Shown here: positions 42,162 to 51,317 of the stretch, one piece after another
Numbering within the stretch: the stretch's first letter is position 1
Layout of the letters: every line of letters begins with the position of its first letter
Source: JANNVK01 sp031414415
Lineage (GTDB): Bacteria; Acidobacteriota; Blastocatellia; Pyrinomonadales; Pyrinomonadaceae
Assembly (NCBI GenBank): GCA_031414415.1
Contig: JANNVK010000006.1
Location: forward strand, 19,882-83,881
Reading direction: 5' to 3'
Length of the DNA: 64,000 nucleotides
Made by a program: the position numbers and the translations under genes
The notes under the pieces: generated by a model
The model's input: the letters and a program-made list of their open reading frames with translations, nothing else
Databases searched by the model: none
Told to the model about the DNA's origin: nothing

Positions 42162-42245
42162 ATAAAAAAATCTGCGGAAATCAGTTAAATCAGCGTTTTT
42201 CTGCGTCTAATTGTTTCGTGAAATTTCGGGTTTGTTCGTGGCAAA
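42070..42245. repeat. Large imperfect palindrome (GCCACGAA...TTCGTGGC type)
   Basis: Outer arms GCCACGAAGAG/ACACGAAAC and GTTTCGTG/GTTCGTGGC; inner arms TAGACACGGAAAAACGCGGATTAA and TTAAATCAGCGTTTTTCTGCGTCTA. The word TTTGTTCGTGGC also occurs at 56345-56365 in the metX 3' end. Confidence 0.75.
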
Positions 42246-42254
42246 AATAAATAA

Positions 42255-43913
42255 ATGAAAACATTATTAATCAAATTTATCGTAATTTTCTCGCTCGTGT
42301 GCGTATGTGCGACGGGCGTGTTCGCACAGACTAATGATGCTTTGGCAGAGCAATCTATTGTGGCAATCCGTTCGCAAAAATTGGATGAAGCATTGCAAAT
42401 TTGCAAAAAGATTTTGGAAAGCGAACCGACTCATCCAAAAGCAAATTATGCTTGCGGTGCAGCAAGTCATTGGCTGAAAAATCCGGTAGAAGCTGAAAAA
42501 TATCTTATTGAGGCTGAAAAGACTATTAAAGATACGCCTCACCTTTATACTTTTCTTGGTTCGGCTTATTATGCAAATCGGGCTGAGAAACATCTTTTAG
42601 CTGATTTGAATACGAGTCTGGATTATTTGGCTAAATCTATTACGCTCAATCCGAAGTCTTATAATGCTTATAACTATCGCTCAAAATTTTTGCTTAACTT
42701 TCACGGCATAAACGGACTCAGCTCTAATCCAAAATTAAAAGATACTTTCTATTCAGATTTAAGGATGGTAATGCAGCTTGTTCCCGAAGATTTGAGTTCA
42801 AAATACGACTATGCAAAAACTTCAACTGAATTAGGCGATTTCGGACAAGCAATCCCCGTTTTTGCGAAGTTATTGGCAAGCCCATTGATAACGAAGGAAG
42901 CAACCGATGAAGTTTGCAGCAACGCTATCCGCTGCGTGGAAAATGCAGATTCGGAAGCACGCTTAGTTAAAAAAATCGAGAATCCGACTCTCTGGAGCGA
43001 TGGAATTTCGCTGATGAAAGGCTGCAAAAATGCGTCCGCAAAATTTGAAACCGATGAAACTCGCAAAAAAGAACACGTATCAAAATTTCGAGAAAAAATA
43101 ATCTATTATCACCAAGCAAAAGCCAAAGGCGTGAAATCAGATTATCTCGCAAGTCCAGAATATCTCGCAGAAGTAACCGAAGCCATCAATGACGGCGACA
43201 CAAAATTTTACGACAAACGAATCGAGGTTTATACATTTAGGATGCAATTTGCGAAAGCTGATGCCGATAAAAAAAGTAAGGTAATTGCTGAGGAAAAAGA
43301 CATAATCGTTAAACTAACTACCGCAGAAAAAAGTAAGAAGCAAGCCGAAGAAGATTTTAAAAAAGGCGAAGCGTTGAAGCCTGAAGATTTCAAAACTGTT
43401 CTTGAAATGAAAAAATCACGTTTGGCACTTTTGGATCGCATTATTGCACTAAATATTCCGCAAACAGATAAAGACGCGTTTTCGGCGAGACGAACTAAAC
43501 TTGCGGATGTTATCCATGAAGCCGAAGCAGATGTTGCGAACGCCAAATCTAAAGCAGAAGCTAACGAACGCGAACAAAACCGCGATGCTGGTAGTATTGA
43601 TAGCTATAACAAAGAAGCCAATGAGGCTGCGAGGCTTTATAAAAATGCTGGTCAAAGGAGTAGTTCCATCGATGATTGCAGAATGCTCATCGACAATTAC
43701 AAAAAGAAATGCGTGATTGAGAAATTGCAGTTGAATATTCGTGACATAAAAAACGCTCTGTTTTACATGGGTGAAGCTCGCAAGTATGCAAATAACATAA
43801 CCAACTATGAAACAAAACGTAATTTTCTTGAGCAAGCAGATAAAATAATCAATACTATTGAAAATAGCCTTAGTGTTGCCGAAAAGACTTTAAGGGAACT
43901 TCCCGGCAATTAA
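42255..43913 (+). CDS. Secreted TPR / coiled-coil protein
   Basis: 552 residues with signal peptide (LIKFIVIFSLVCVCATGVFAQ). Residues about 30-160 contain TPR-like helices (QKLDEALQICKKILESEPTHPKANYACGAASHWLKN, EDLSSKYDYAKTSTELGDFGQAIPVFAKLLA). Residues about 320-470 are strongly charged and heptad-like (KKSKVIAEEKDIIVKL, KSKKQAEEDFKKGEALK, AEADVANAKSKAEANEREQNRD), a coiled coil. Cysteines near residues 220-270 and 470-490 may form disulfides. No enzyme motif. It lies next to the kinase gene, convergent, without shared signals. Confidence 0.72.
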   Translation: MKTLLIKFIVIFSLVCVCATGVFAQTNDALAEQSIVAIRSQKLDEALQICKKILESEPTHPKANYACGAASHWLKNPVEAEKYLIEAEKTIKDTPHLYTFLGSAYYANRAEKHLLADLNTSLDYLAKSITLNPKSYNAYNYRSKFLLNFHGINGLSSNPKLKDTFYSDLRMVMQLVPEDLSSKYDYAKTSTELGDFGQAIPVFAKLLASPLITKEATDEVCSNAIRCVENADSEARLVKKIENPTLWSDGISLMKGCKNASAKFETDETRKKEHVSKFREKIIYYHQAKAKGVKSDYLASPEYLAEVTEAINDGDTKFYDKRIEVYTFRMQFAKADADKKSKVIAEEKDIIVKLTTAEKSKKQAEEDFKKGEALKPEDFKTVLEMKKSRLALLDRIIALNIPQTDKDAFSARRTKLADVIHEAEADVANAKSKAEANEREQNRDAGSIDSYNKEANEAARLYKNAGQRSSSIDDCRMLIDNYKKKCVIEKLQLNIRDIKNALFYMGEARKYANNITNYETKRNFLEQADKIINTIENSLSVAEKTLRELPGN

Positions 43914-43925
43914 ATTGTTTGAATA

Positions 43926-46577
43926 TTACTTAAGCTTTTTCCGAAGTTTTTCAAATTCCACTTTCACTTCAGCGTTTTGCGACGATTTTTCAAACGCTGC
44001 GTCGGCTTTTGCCAGATATTTTTCGGCGAGCTGACGCTTTTCTTTTGAATCAAATTTAGCCAAACTTACAACGCGAATATAGAAGCGAAACATTACGTCA
44101 TAATCAATTTTCGTTCGCGGTTCGTTAAGATTTTTAAGGTGAAATGCTTCGTTTTTTTCAATTATTTCATCGGCTTTACTCGTTTTTCCTTGCCATAAAG
44201 TCAAATCAGTCAAGCGTCCCAAACCTGACTTTATATCGCTGACGATTTCTTTGTTGCTTGGGTTTTCAGTAGAAAGTTGGAGCAGCAAATCAGTCGAACG
44301 TCGCATTTTTTCTTCGCCTGCGGAATAGTTTTTCAGGCTCTGAAACATTGCCGCTGATTGATAATAAGTCATCGCCAAATCGTATCTCAGCTCCCAATTT
44401 TTCAAGTCGCCGGCGGAGAGTTTTTCAAATTCATTTTCCGCGAATTTACTGTATTCAATGGCTTTAGCGGCATTTCCCGTTTCCGCAAAAATCGGTGCAG
44501 ACATAATTAGCTCATCAGCAAAAGTTCGTTTTGCAACCAAATCGTCAGGCGAAGATTCTGCGATTTTTTCAAAAACCTTGATTGATTTTTCGTGAAACGA
44601 TACCGATTCGAGCAAGTCTTTTTTCCGCTGAGTTTCGCCGTTCGCCGAGGCGGCATAATATCGCAAATTGCCGATTCGCTGATACGAAACTCCGAGAAGC
44701 TGAAAATCCCGATTCACAGCTTCATTTTGTGAGGTCAATTCCAAACTCAATTCCAACGCACGCTGAAAATTGTTCATCGGCAATGCTTTTTGTTCATCCG
44801 TTTTTTTGCTTTCGTCCCGCGAATGTGCGTCGCCTAACGAGATGTAAATTTGCACCAGCCGCCGTTTACTTTCCGCACTATTTGCCGCAAAACTTTCCTG
44901 AATCCGCAACGCTTTTTCCAGCGTTTCAATCGCCTTCGGAATCTCCCGACGACGAGTTTGAATCTTCCCGATTTGCAAAAGCGAACCACTGTAAGCCGTT
45001 TGAATTTCGATGTCTGCGGGAAAATTGCGTTGCAGATTATCGAGTAATTGAAAGGCTTTTTCGTAACTTTGCGAAGCTCCTGCCGTGTCGCCGATATTCG
45101 ATTGATACGCTCCGCCCTGCAAATCGCCGAGCTTCAAATACGCCAACGCAAGTTCTTTTTGCAAACTCAAATCGTCCGCCGCATCAAGGCTGAGTTTATC
45201 GAAATACTCGGCTGCATCTTTCACCAGCATCGCCCGCAACGCAATCGAGCCGGGCAATTTCGCGGCTTCGTCGTTGTATCTAAACACAACATTGTTCGCC
45301 AGATTTCGCACATCTTCAAACCGCTTTTTCGCAATTTCACTTTCTCTGCGGGCGACAACCGCTTGCCACGTCGCAATCGAAATTCCGCCGATAAGTGATG
45401 CAAACACAAGGCTTGCGGCGATTACACTCGTTTTATTCCGCTTCACAAATTTGCCAAAACGATAACGAAACGAATCAGGCTGAGCCTTGACGGGCATTCC
45501 GTCAAGATAGCGTTTGATGTCGTTTGAAAATTCCTGAACGGTCAAATATCGGCGTGCAGGTTCTTTGTTTAGAGATTTCAGAATAATCGTATCTAAATCA
45601 CCTTTTAGCTCAGACGCGGAGACGGTCAGACGCGGAGACGCGGAGATTTCGGGAGTTTTCACCGCGTCGCCGTGTCTCCGTGTCACCGCGTCGCTTGGTC
45701 TTAGCGGCGATGTTTCGGTGATAATTCGGCGAATTTCGTCTAGCGATTTGTCCGAAAAATCGAACGCAGGTTTTCCTGTCAAAATTTCGTGAAGCAAAAG
45801 TCCGAGCGAATAAACATCGCCCGAAGTTGTAACTTGTTCACCGCGAATTTGTTCCGGCGAAGCATATTGCGGAGTCATCATTCCAAGTTGCGTTACTGTT
45901 TTGTGTGACGCTAAATCGTTGGTATCTAAAACTTTAGCAATTCCAAAATCGAGTAATTTCGCCGTTCCATCAGCCGTTACAAGAACATTTGAAGGCTTCA
46001 AATCGCGATGAACAACAAGCCTTGCGTGAGCGTATGCGACCGCCGAACAAACTTGCCGAAACAATTTCAGCTTTTCATCAACGCTCAATTTTTCGCAAAA
46101 TTCGTCAATCGGCACGCCTTCCACAAATTCCATCACATAATAAGGCGAACCGCTTTCGGTGATTCCACCATCAAGCAAACTCGTGATATTTTCGTGTTTT
46201 AAGGAAGCGAGAATCTGGCGTTCGTTGCGAAATCGGCGAAGAATTTCGTCCGAATCCATTCCGCGTTTGATGAGTTTTAGTGCGACTTTTTGCAAAAATT
46301 CGCCGTCATCACGGCTCGCTTCATAAACCGCACCCATTCCGCCGCGTCCAATTTCACGCAGGATTTTGTATTTCCCGATTGATTTTCCGATGAGATTAAG
46401 ATTTTCAAGCGGCGAAACATCAAGCGATTCGTCATCGTCAACGGCAAGCATCTTTTCAACTTCAAGACGAATTTCACCGTCGCAATTTTTATCAAGAAAA
46501 TCAATACGTTCATCGGGCGGCAATTCGACCGCTGTATCGAAAACAGACTTAATATTTTTCCAAGATTCTTGATTCAT
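43926..46577 (-). CDS. Membrane Ser/Thr protein kinase with C-terminal TPR region
   Basis: 883 residues. Cytoplasmic kinase about 70-350: glycine loop REIGRGGMGAVYEA, Lys101 in VALKLIKRG, HRD 190-192 in VVHRDLKPSNVL, DFG 210-212 in LLDFGIAKVL, APE-like YASPEQIRG. One membrane helix at about 383-404 (TSVIAASLVFASLIGGISIATW), then TPR helices outside (LALAYLKLGDLQGGAY, SGSLLQIGKIQTRRREIPKAIETLEKALRIQ). The linker at about 294-321 (SDAVTRRHGDAVKTPEISAS) is encoded by DNA of the CCGTGTCTCCGTGTCACCGCG repeat family. The ECF sigma gene upstream, same strand, forms the usual sigma-kinase pair of Acidobacteriota/Planctomycetes. Confidence 0.94.
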   Translation of the reverse strand: MNQESWKNIKSVFDTAVELPPDERIDFLDKNCDGEIRLEVEKMLAVDDDESLDVSPLENLNLIGKSIGKYKILREIGRGGMGAVYEASRDDGEFLQKVALKLIKRGMDSDEILRRFRNERQILASLKHENITSLLDGGITESGSPYYVMEFVEGVPIDEFCEKLSVDEKLKLFRQVCSAVAYAHARLVVHRDLKPSNVLVTADGTAKLLDFGIAKVLDTNDLASHKTVTQLGMMTPQYASPEQIRGEQVTTSGDVYSLGLLLHEILTGKPAFDFSDKSLDEIRRIITETSPLRPSDAVTRRHGDAVKTPEISASPRLTVSASELKGDLDTIILKSLNKEPARRYLTVQEFSNDIKRYLDGMPVKAQPDSFRYRFGKFVKRNKTSVIAASLVFASLIGGISIATWQAVVARRESEIAKKRFEDVRNLANNVVFRYNDEAAKLPGSIALRAMLVKDAAEYFDKLSLDAADDLSLQKELALAYLKLGDLQGGAYQSNIGDTAGASQSYEKAFQLLDNLQRNFPADIEIQTAYSGSLLQIGKIQTRRREIPKAIETLEKALRIQESFAANSAESKRRLVQIYISLGDAHSRDESKKTDEQKALPMNNFQRALELSLELTSQNEAVNRDFQLLGVSYQRIGNLRYYAASANGETQRKKDLLESVSFHEKSIKVFEKIAESSPDDLVAKRTFADELIMSAPIFAETGNAAKAIEYSKFAENEFEKLSAGDLKNWELRYDLAMTYYQSAAMFQSLKNYSAGEEKMRRSTDLLLQLSTENPSNKEIVSDIKSGLGRLTDLTLWQGKTSKADEIIEKNEAFHLKNLNEPRTKIDYDVMFRFYIRVVSLAKFDSKEKRQLAEKYLAKADAAFEKSSQNAEVKVEFEKLRKKLK
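45610..45705. repeat. GTGTCACCGCGTC-type repeat inside the kinase gene
   Basis: Alternating GACGCGGAGAC and GTCTCCGTGTCACCGCGTCG words, complementary to each other, within the kinase linker. The same words occur in the spacer at 46872-46903 and in the array at 58900-59123. Reading frame is kept. Confidence 0.8.
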
Positions 46578-46924
46578 TCAAAAAATTTTATCGATTGCGA
46601 CTTTGTCTTTAGCCGACGTAGTTGGCGATGGCGTAAAGCCTAGTGTAGAGCGTAGCGAAACGCTAGGTTACTGATAATAAAGCATTTGCAGCTATTGTAG
46701 ACAGCGGCGGAAATCAACATTTCGTGTTTCTGTCGCTCGTTACACGAGCTATCTCGGCTGTTTGAATCTGACCTAGCTCTCACGAGCTAGGCTTTACGCT
46801 GCCGCTCGTTACACGAGCTAAAACCATACAAAAACACTGTAACGCTTATCCGCTTCTCTTCACATCTCATCGTCTCCGTGTCTCCGTGTCTCCGCGTCTC
46901 ATCATCTCCCCATCTCTTCGCAAT
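46578..46924. repeat. Gene-free, repeat-rich spacer between sigma and kinase genes
   Basis: Contains several inverted repeats: GGCGTAAAGCCTAG (about 46631) against CTAGGCTTTACGCTGCC (about 46787), repeated GCTCGTTACACGAGCT palindromes (46734 and 46804) and AGCGTAGCGAAACGCT. A GTCTCCGTGTCTCCG stretch lies at 46872-46903. I see no ORF with coding character and no RNA gene. Confidence 0.7.
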
Positions 46925-47476
46925 TCATTTCATCCGCGAAATCAGCCAAGCCTTCGCACTTCGCCATTCGCGTTTGATGGTTGAATCCGAAACACCTAAA
47001 ACTTCGGCGATTTCTTCATTCGTCAAGCCGCCGAAGAATTTTAGCTCAACAATTTTCGCTTGTTTTTCGTCAAATTTTGCGAGTTCATTTAATGTTTCGT
47101 CGAGCGAAACAATGTCCACATCTTGTTTATTTGGGAAAGTTACAACATCTTCCAGCGAAATTGTCAGTTCGCCGCTGCCGCGTTTTTCTGCTTTTTTAGC
47201 AATCGCATGAGTTACCAAAATCCGACGCATCATCTCCGCCGCAATCGAGAAAAAATGCACGCGATTTTGCCAATCTACCGAATGTTGCCCAATCAAACGA
47301 ATGTAAGCCTCATGCACAAGTGCAGTCGCCTGCAACGTGTGATTCTTGCGTTCCGAAGCCAGTTGACGCGATGCAACCCGCCGAAGTTCATCGTAAACAA
47401 GAGGCAAAAGTTCATCCAACGCAGTGCGGTTTCCAGCTTTTGCGTTCATCAATAATTGCGTAACATTATCTGTCAT
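46925..47476 (-). CDS. ECF RNA polymerase sigma factor (kinase-associated group)
   Basis: 183 residues of the ECF type often found with Ser/Thr kinases. Region 2: LLPLVYDELRRVASRQL, TLQATALVHEAYIRLI, RVHFFSIAAEMMRRILVTHAI. Region 4: LDETLNELAKFDEKQAKIVELKFFGGLTNEEIAEVLGVSDSTIKREWRSAKAWL. No region-4 extension. In this group, activity is thought to be tied to phosphorylation by the neighbouring kinase rather than to an anti-sigma factor. The kinase gene follows 347 bp downstream. Confidence 0.93.
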   Translation of the reverse strand: MTDNVTQLLMNAKAGNRTALDELLPLVYDELRRVASRQLASERKNHTLQATALVHEAYIRLIGQHSVDWQNRVHFFSIAAEMMRRILVTHAIAKKAEKRGSGELTISLEDVVTFPNKQDVDIVSLDETLNELAKFDEKQAKIVELKFFGGLTNEEIAEVLGVSDSTIKREWRSAKAWLISRMK

Positions 47477-47570
47477 AAATAGGTTGAACGAATCTTAGCA
47501 AACTTTCTTACAAAAAGTGAAATACCGAGTTTGGCGAAGATTTGCTATGATGTATTTTTAGTTAAATTTG

Positions 47571-48578
47571 ATGCAACCTAATTATCTTAAGTTATTAGAA
47601 ACAGGCGAATTGGAATATCGCGTTGAGCAATTAGAAAACTTGCTTGCGTCTTGCTCAATTTGCCCTAAAGACTGCGGAAACAATCGTTTAGCCGACGAAA
47701 TTGCCGCGTGTTATTCCGGCAAATTGCCGATTGTTTCAAGCTACACCGCACATTTTGGCGAAGAACCTTGTTTGTCAGGCACGAAAGGTGCGGGAAATAT
47801 CTTCTTTGGCAACTGCAATTTGAGATGCGTTTACTGCCAAAATTTTCAGATTTCTCAAAATTGGAAAACCCAAAAAAAGAACGAAATTTCGCACGAAAGA
47901 TTAGCCGAAATGATGCTCGAACTGCAAGAAAAAGGCTGCCATAATATCAATTTTGTTTCGCCAACTCATTTCGCTCCGCAAATGGCTCGCGGAATTTTGC
48001 TCGCTGCAAAACAAGGTTTAAAACTTCCAATTGTTTATAATACAAATGCTTACGATTCGGTTGAAGTGCTGAAATTACTTGACGGAATCGTCGATGTTTA
48101 TTTGCCTGATTTGAAATATGCAAGTGATGAAGCGGGTTTTGAATTTTCCAAAATTCGCGAATATAGCAAATTTTCGCGGCTCGCGATTAAAGAAATGCAC
48201 CGCCAAATGGGCGACGAATTGATTTACGATGATGCTGGAATATTACAACAAGGTTTGGTCATTCGGCTCTTAGTTTTGCCTAATGATTTAGCTGATATTC
48301 GCGAAAATCTGCGTTGGATTCGCGACGAACTTTCCCCGAAAATAACTATTTCCCTGATGGCTCAATATTATCCGACCAACAAAGCCGAAACCGATTCACG
48401 TTACATTTTGATGTCGCGGAAAATCTCGCAAAGTGAATGGATGAATGCACTTACGGCGTTAGAAGAGTTTGGTTTAGAAGAAGGTTGGATGCAAGAATTT
48501 GACGGAGCATCGCATTATTACCGACCGGATTTTACCGATTCTGAAAAACCTTTTAAAGATATTCGCGATTTTGTTTGA
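47571..48578 (+). CDS. Radical SAM protein, PflA-like (PflX/COG1313 type)
   Basis: 335 residues from ATG 47571 (a TTG one codon earlier is possible). N-terminal extra cysteines SCSICPKDCGNNRL, then the radical SAM cluster motif CNLRCVYCQN (CxxxCxxC), GCHNINFVSPTHFAPQ, and VYLPDLKYA. Family members activate glycyl radical enzymes or are uncharacterised; no glycyl radical enzyme gene is adjacent. Its stop overlaps truA start (TGATG), so the two are coupled. Confidence 0.9.
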   Translation: MQPNYLKLLETGELEYRVEQLENLLASCSICPKDCGNNRLADEIAACYSGKLPIVSSYTAHFGEEPCLSGTKGAGNIFFGNCNLRCVYCQNFQISQNWKTQKKNEISHERLAEMMLELQEKGCHNINFVSPTHFAPQMARGILLAAKQGLKLPIVYNTNAYDSVEVLKLLDGIVDVYLPDLKYASDEAGFEFSKIREYSKFSRLAIKEMHRQMGDELIYDDAGILQQGLVIRLLVLPNDLADIRENLRWIRDELSPKITISLMAQYYPTNKAETDSRYILMSRKISQSEWMNALTALEEFGLEEGWMQEFDGASHYYRPDFTDSEKPFKDIRDFV

Positions 48579-49330
48579 TGAACTATAAATTAACAATTCA
48601 ATATGACGGAACTGACTTCCACGGCTGGCAAATTCAAGGCGAATTGCGAACTGTGCAAGGCGAACTTGAACGTGCTTTGAGCTTAATTGAAAACGCCGAA
48701 GTAACAATTATCGGCTCAGGACGAACCGATGCCGGAGTTCACGCCGAAGCACAAGTTGCCAGCGTAAAACTCAACCGACCGTTTACGCCTGAGAAACTCC
48801 GACTCGCTCTAAACGGCAATTTATGGCGTGATGTTCGTATCTTACAAGTTGAAAGTGTTGACGATGATTTTCACGCAAGATTTTCTGCAAAAGGCAAAAC
48901 TTATATTTATCGAACCGTGAATTCGCCGATGATGTCGCCATTTTGGGTGAGATACGCAATGCACGAACCGCGTCCGCTCGACATCGGAAAAATGAACGAA
49001 ACGGCAAGACTTTTTCTTGGCACACACGATTGGACTGCATTTTCTTCGATTCATTCAAATAGCGAAAATAAGGTTCGGACAATCACCGAATTTTCAATCG
49101 AATCAGTCTGGGATTCGCGTGCAAATGCTCCAATCATTGAGTTTAAAATTTCCGGTAACGGATTTTTACGGTATATGGTGCGATCAATTGTCGGCACATT
49201 GCTTGAAGTTGGGCGTGGCGATAAAAGTTCTGATACAATCTCGAAAGCAATAATCGAAGGCAATCGCAGTCTTGCCGGAAAAACGGCTGTCGCCTGTGGT
49301 TTGTCGATGCTAAAAGTTGATTACGATTAA
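48578..49330 (+). CDS. truA: tRNA pseudouridine(38-40) synthase
   Basis: 250 residues. Motifs: LTIQYDGTDFHGWQIQ, the catalytic Asp in GSGRTDAGVHAEAQVAS, KGKTYIYR, FLGTHDWTAFSS, and GNGFLRYMVRSIVGTLLEVGRG. ATG 48578 overlaps the preceding stop by one base. It modifies positions 38-40 of the tRNA anticodon arm. It is followed by uppS 16 bp later, part of a probable operon with cdsA. Confidence 0.95.
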   Translation: MNYKLTIQYDGTDFHGWQIQGELRTVQGELERALSLIENAEVTIIGSGRTDAGVHAEAQVASVKLNRPFTPEKLRLALNGNLWRDVRILQVESVDDDFHARFSAKGKTYIYRTVNSPMMSPFWVRYAMHEPRPLDIGKMNETARLFLGTHDWTAFSSIHSNSENKVRTITEFSIESVWDSRANAPIIEFKISGNGFLRYMVRSIVGTLLEVGRGDKSSDTISKAIIEGNRSLAGKTAVACGLSMLKVDYD

Positions 49331-49346
49331 CTATACTCTTGGTTAA

Positions 49347-50138
49347 ATGTTAGAAAATTTCAATAAAATAATAAAAACCAACACGCCTGAAGCCGAAAAA
49401 CTTGCGTCAGTTGATTTTTCGCGTTTGCCGAAACATATTGCGGTAATTATGGACGGCAATGGTCGTTGGGCGAAGCAACGCGGAAAACCGAGAGTTTTTG
49501 GGCATCGAGCTGGCGTTGAAAGTGTTCGGGCGATTATTGACACAAGTGCGAGATTAGGAATTAAAGCCGTGACGCTTTATGCGTTTTCGACCGAAAATTG
49601 GAAGCGTCCACAAGATGAAATTGGGGCGTTATTTTTAATGCTTAAACACTTTGTTCGTCAAGAGTTAAAGACTTTGATTAAAAACAACGTCCGCTTTCAA
49701 GCGATTGGAAAGCTCGAAGGTTTGGCGGCTGACGTTCAAAAAGAATTACAAATTGCGAAAGAAAAGACGCAAAATAATACTGGAACAATTCTCAGCGTTG
49801 CACTCAATTATGGCGGACGAATTGAAATTGTTGACGCTTGCAAAAAAGCTGTGAAATCGCTTCTGGATTCCGGCAAAAATATAGAGAATTTGAGCGAAGA
49901 ATTAATCGAACAATTTCTTTATACACAAGGACTTCCAGAAGTTGATTTACTGATTAGAACAAGCGGCGAAATGCGAATTTCTAACTTTTTATTGTGGCAG
50001 ATTGCTTACAGCGAAATATATATCACCGAAACGCTTTTTCCAGATTTTCGGCGTGAACAGATTTTTGATGCAGTAATTGAGTATCAAAAACGTGACCGCA
50101 GATTTGGCGATATTGGGAGTTCGCAAAACAAAACATAA
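49347..50138 (+). CDS. uppS: Undecaprenyl diphosphate synthase (cis-prenyltransferase)
   Basis: 263 residues. Makes the C55 lipid carrier for peptidoglycan. Motifs: HIAVIMDGNGRWAKQRG with the catalytic Asp, GHRAGVESVR, LYAFSTENWKRP, ALNYGGRIEIVDACK and LIRTSGEMRISNFLLWQIAYSEIY. Uses FPP and IPP, linking it to dxs/ispH. The C-terminal Arg-rich end (YQKRDRRFGDI) is typical. Confidence 0.96.
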   Translation: MLENFNKIIKTNTPEAEKLASVDFSRLPKHIAVIMDGNGRWAKQRGKPRVFGHRAGVESVRAIIDTSARLGIKAVTLYAFSTENWKRPQDEIGALFLMLKHFVRQELKTLIKNNVRFQAIGKLEGLAADVQKELQIAKEKTQNNTGTILSVALNYGGRIEIVDACKKAVKSLLDSGKNIENLSEELIEQFLYTQGLPEVDLLIRTSGEMRISNFLLWQIAYSEIYITETLFPDFRREQIFDAVIEYQKRDRRFGDIGSSQNKT

Positions 50139-50379
50139 AAAGTAATTCAGTAAAATTAGCAGAATCTCGTGGATTGCATTCAGTCCGTTTGCGGACGAAA
50201 GATTAAAGCTACACGCGTGAGCGTGTAGTAAGTAAAAATAGAATTTCAGTCTGTTTGCAGACGACAAAAACTTCTTTCTCCTGCAAACAGCCTAAAACAA
50301 ACGTCGCACGAAACTACAGGCTTACGCCAGTAGCTTAATTCTGACATCCGCAAACGGATTAAAATCCAAAAAATATCTT
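50139..50379. repeat. Repeat-bearing spacer between uppS and cdsA
   Basis: Contains two CAGTCCGTTTGCGGACG / CAGTCTGTTTGCAGACG words, ACACGCGTGAGCGTGT (palindrome), and TACAGGCTTACGCCAGTA with CATCCGCAAACGGATT at its end. No gene. It could fold in the transcript if uppS and cdsA are co-transcribed. Confidence 0.6.
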
Positions 50380-51237
50380 ATGAAATCTCGAATTCTTACA
50401 GCATTAGTGGCACTTCCCGTTCTGATTGCGGCGATTGTGTTGCCGTATTTTTTCCCGCAAATTCCCGAGCTAAAGTATTTGTTTGTCGCACTTGCGGCTG
50501 CCTCGATTGTTTTGGGTTTGTATGAATTCTTTTTGATGACAAAGAAAATGCAACTCAAAGCAGACGTAAATCTCGCTTTTCTCGGAGCATCTGCGTTTTT
50601 CGTTGCGTTTTTTTTTGATGCACCGACAACTGCACCTGATTTACTAATCTTAACAACCGCGTTATTTATTACCGCAGTTTTCATTCGCCAAGCGTTTCGT
50701 TTTCAGGCGGATTTCAACAAATTATTAAATGGTTTGGGCGTGACGCTTGCGGGAGTTTTTTGGGTGGCGTTTCTCGGTGGATTTTTGGTGGCGATTCGCG
50801 TCGGATTTGAAAACGGAAACGGACTTTCGACCAAACTTCTCGCGTTTCTTTTTCTCGTAATTTTCGGTTCAGATGTTGGTGCATATTTTGCCGGAAAGTA
50901 TCTGGGAAAGCGAAAACTTGCTGAAAAAATTAGCCCGAACAAAACTTGGGAAGGATTTATTGGCGGAATCTTAACCGCTTTGGGCTTTGCAGTTCTCTCG
51001 CATTTTTGGTTTTTCCAAGAGTTTGATTTACGCTTTATGCTTCCGCTAACTCTTGTGATGACAATAGTTGGAGTTCTCGGCGACCTTGCAGAAAGTGCAA
51101 TAAAACGCAGCACTGGAACAAAAGATGCGGCAAACTTTTTGCCCGGACACGGTGGTTTGCTCGATCGTCTCGATAGTTTGCTTTTTAATGCACCAATTCT
51201 CTATTACTTCGCGAAATTTTATTTTGGCGGATTGTAA
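50380..51237 (+). CDS. cdsA: Phosphatidate cytidylyltransferase
   Basis: 285 residues, multi-pass inner-membrane enzyme making CDP-diacylglycerol. At least seven hydrophobic helices. C-terminal family signature KRSTGTKDAANFLPGHGGLLDRLDSLLFNAP and, before it, ISPNKTWEGFIGGI. Followed by a bidirectional terminator. Confidence 0.96.
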   Translation: MKSRILTALVALPVLIAAIVLPYFFPQIPELKYLFVALAAASIVLGLYEFFLMTKKMQLKADVNLAFLGASAFFVAFFFDAPTTAPDLLILTTALFITAVFIRQAFRFQADFNKLLNGLGVTLAGVFWVAFLGGFLVAIRVGFENGNGLSTKLLAFLFLVIFGSDVGAYFAGKYLGKRKLAEKISPNKTWEGFIGGILTALGFAVLSHFWFFQEFDLRFMLPLTLVMTIVGVLGDLAESAIKRSTGTKDAANFLPGHGGLLDRLDSLLFNAPILYYFAKFYFGGL

Positions 51238-51257
51238 TTTGCTAATATTACAGCAAA

Positions 51258-51298
51258 CAAAAAGCCGTAAAATCTGGAGTTCAGATTTCACGGCTTTT
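51258..51298. terminator. Bidirectional terminator between cdsA and the next gene
   Basis: AAAAGCCGT (51260-51268) and ACGGCTTTT (51290-51298) with inner AAATCTG / CAGATTT, serving convergent genes. Confidence 0.85.
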
Positions 51299-51317
51299 CA
51301 AGTTATTAAAAACCAAA

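Noticed and set aside
43229..43835. Antisense ORFs under the coiled-coil protein gene
   Set aside because: Low-complexity charged coding DNA commonly opens antisense frames; no start signals were seen.
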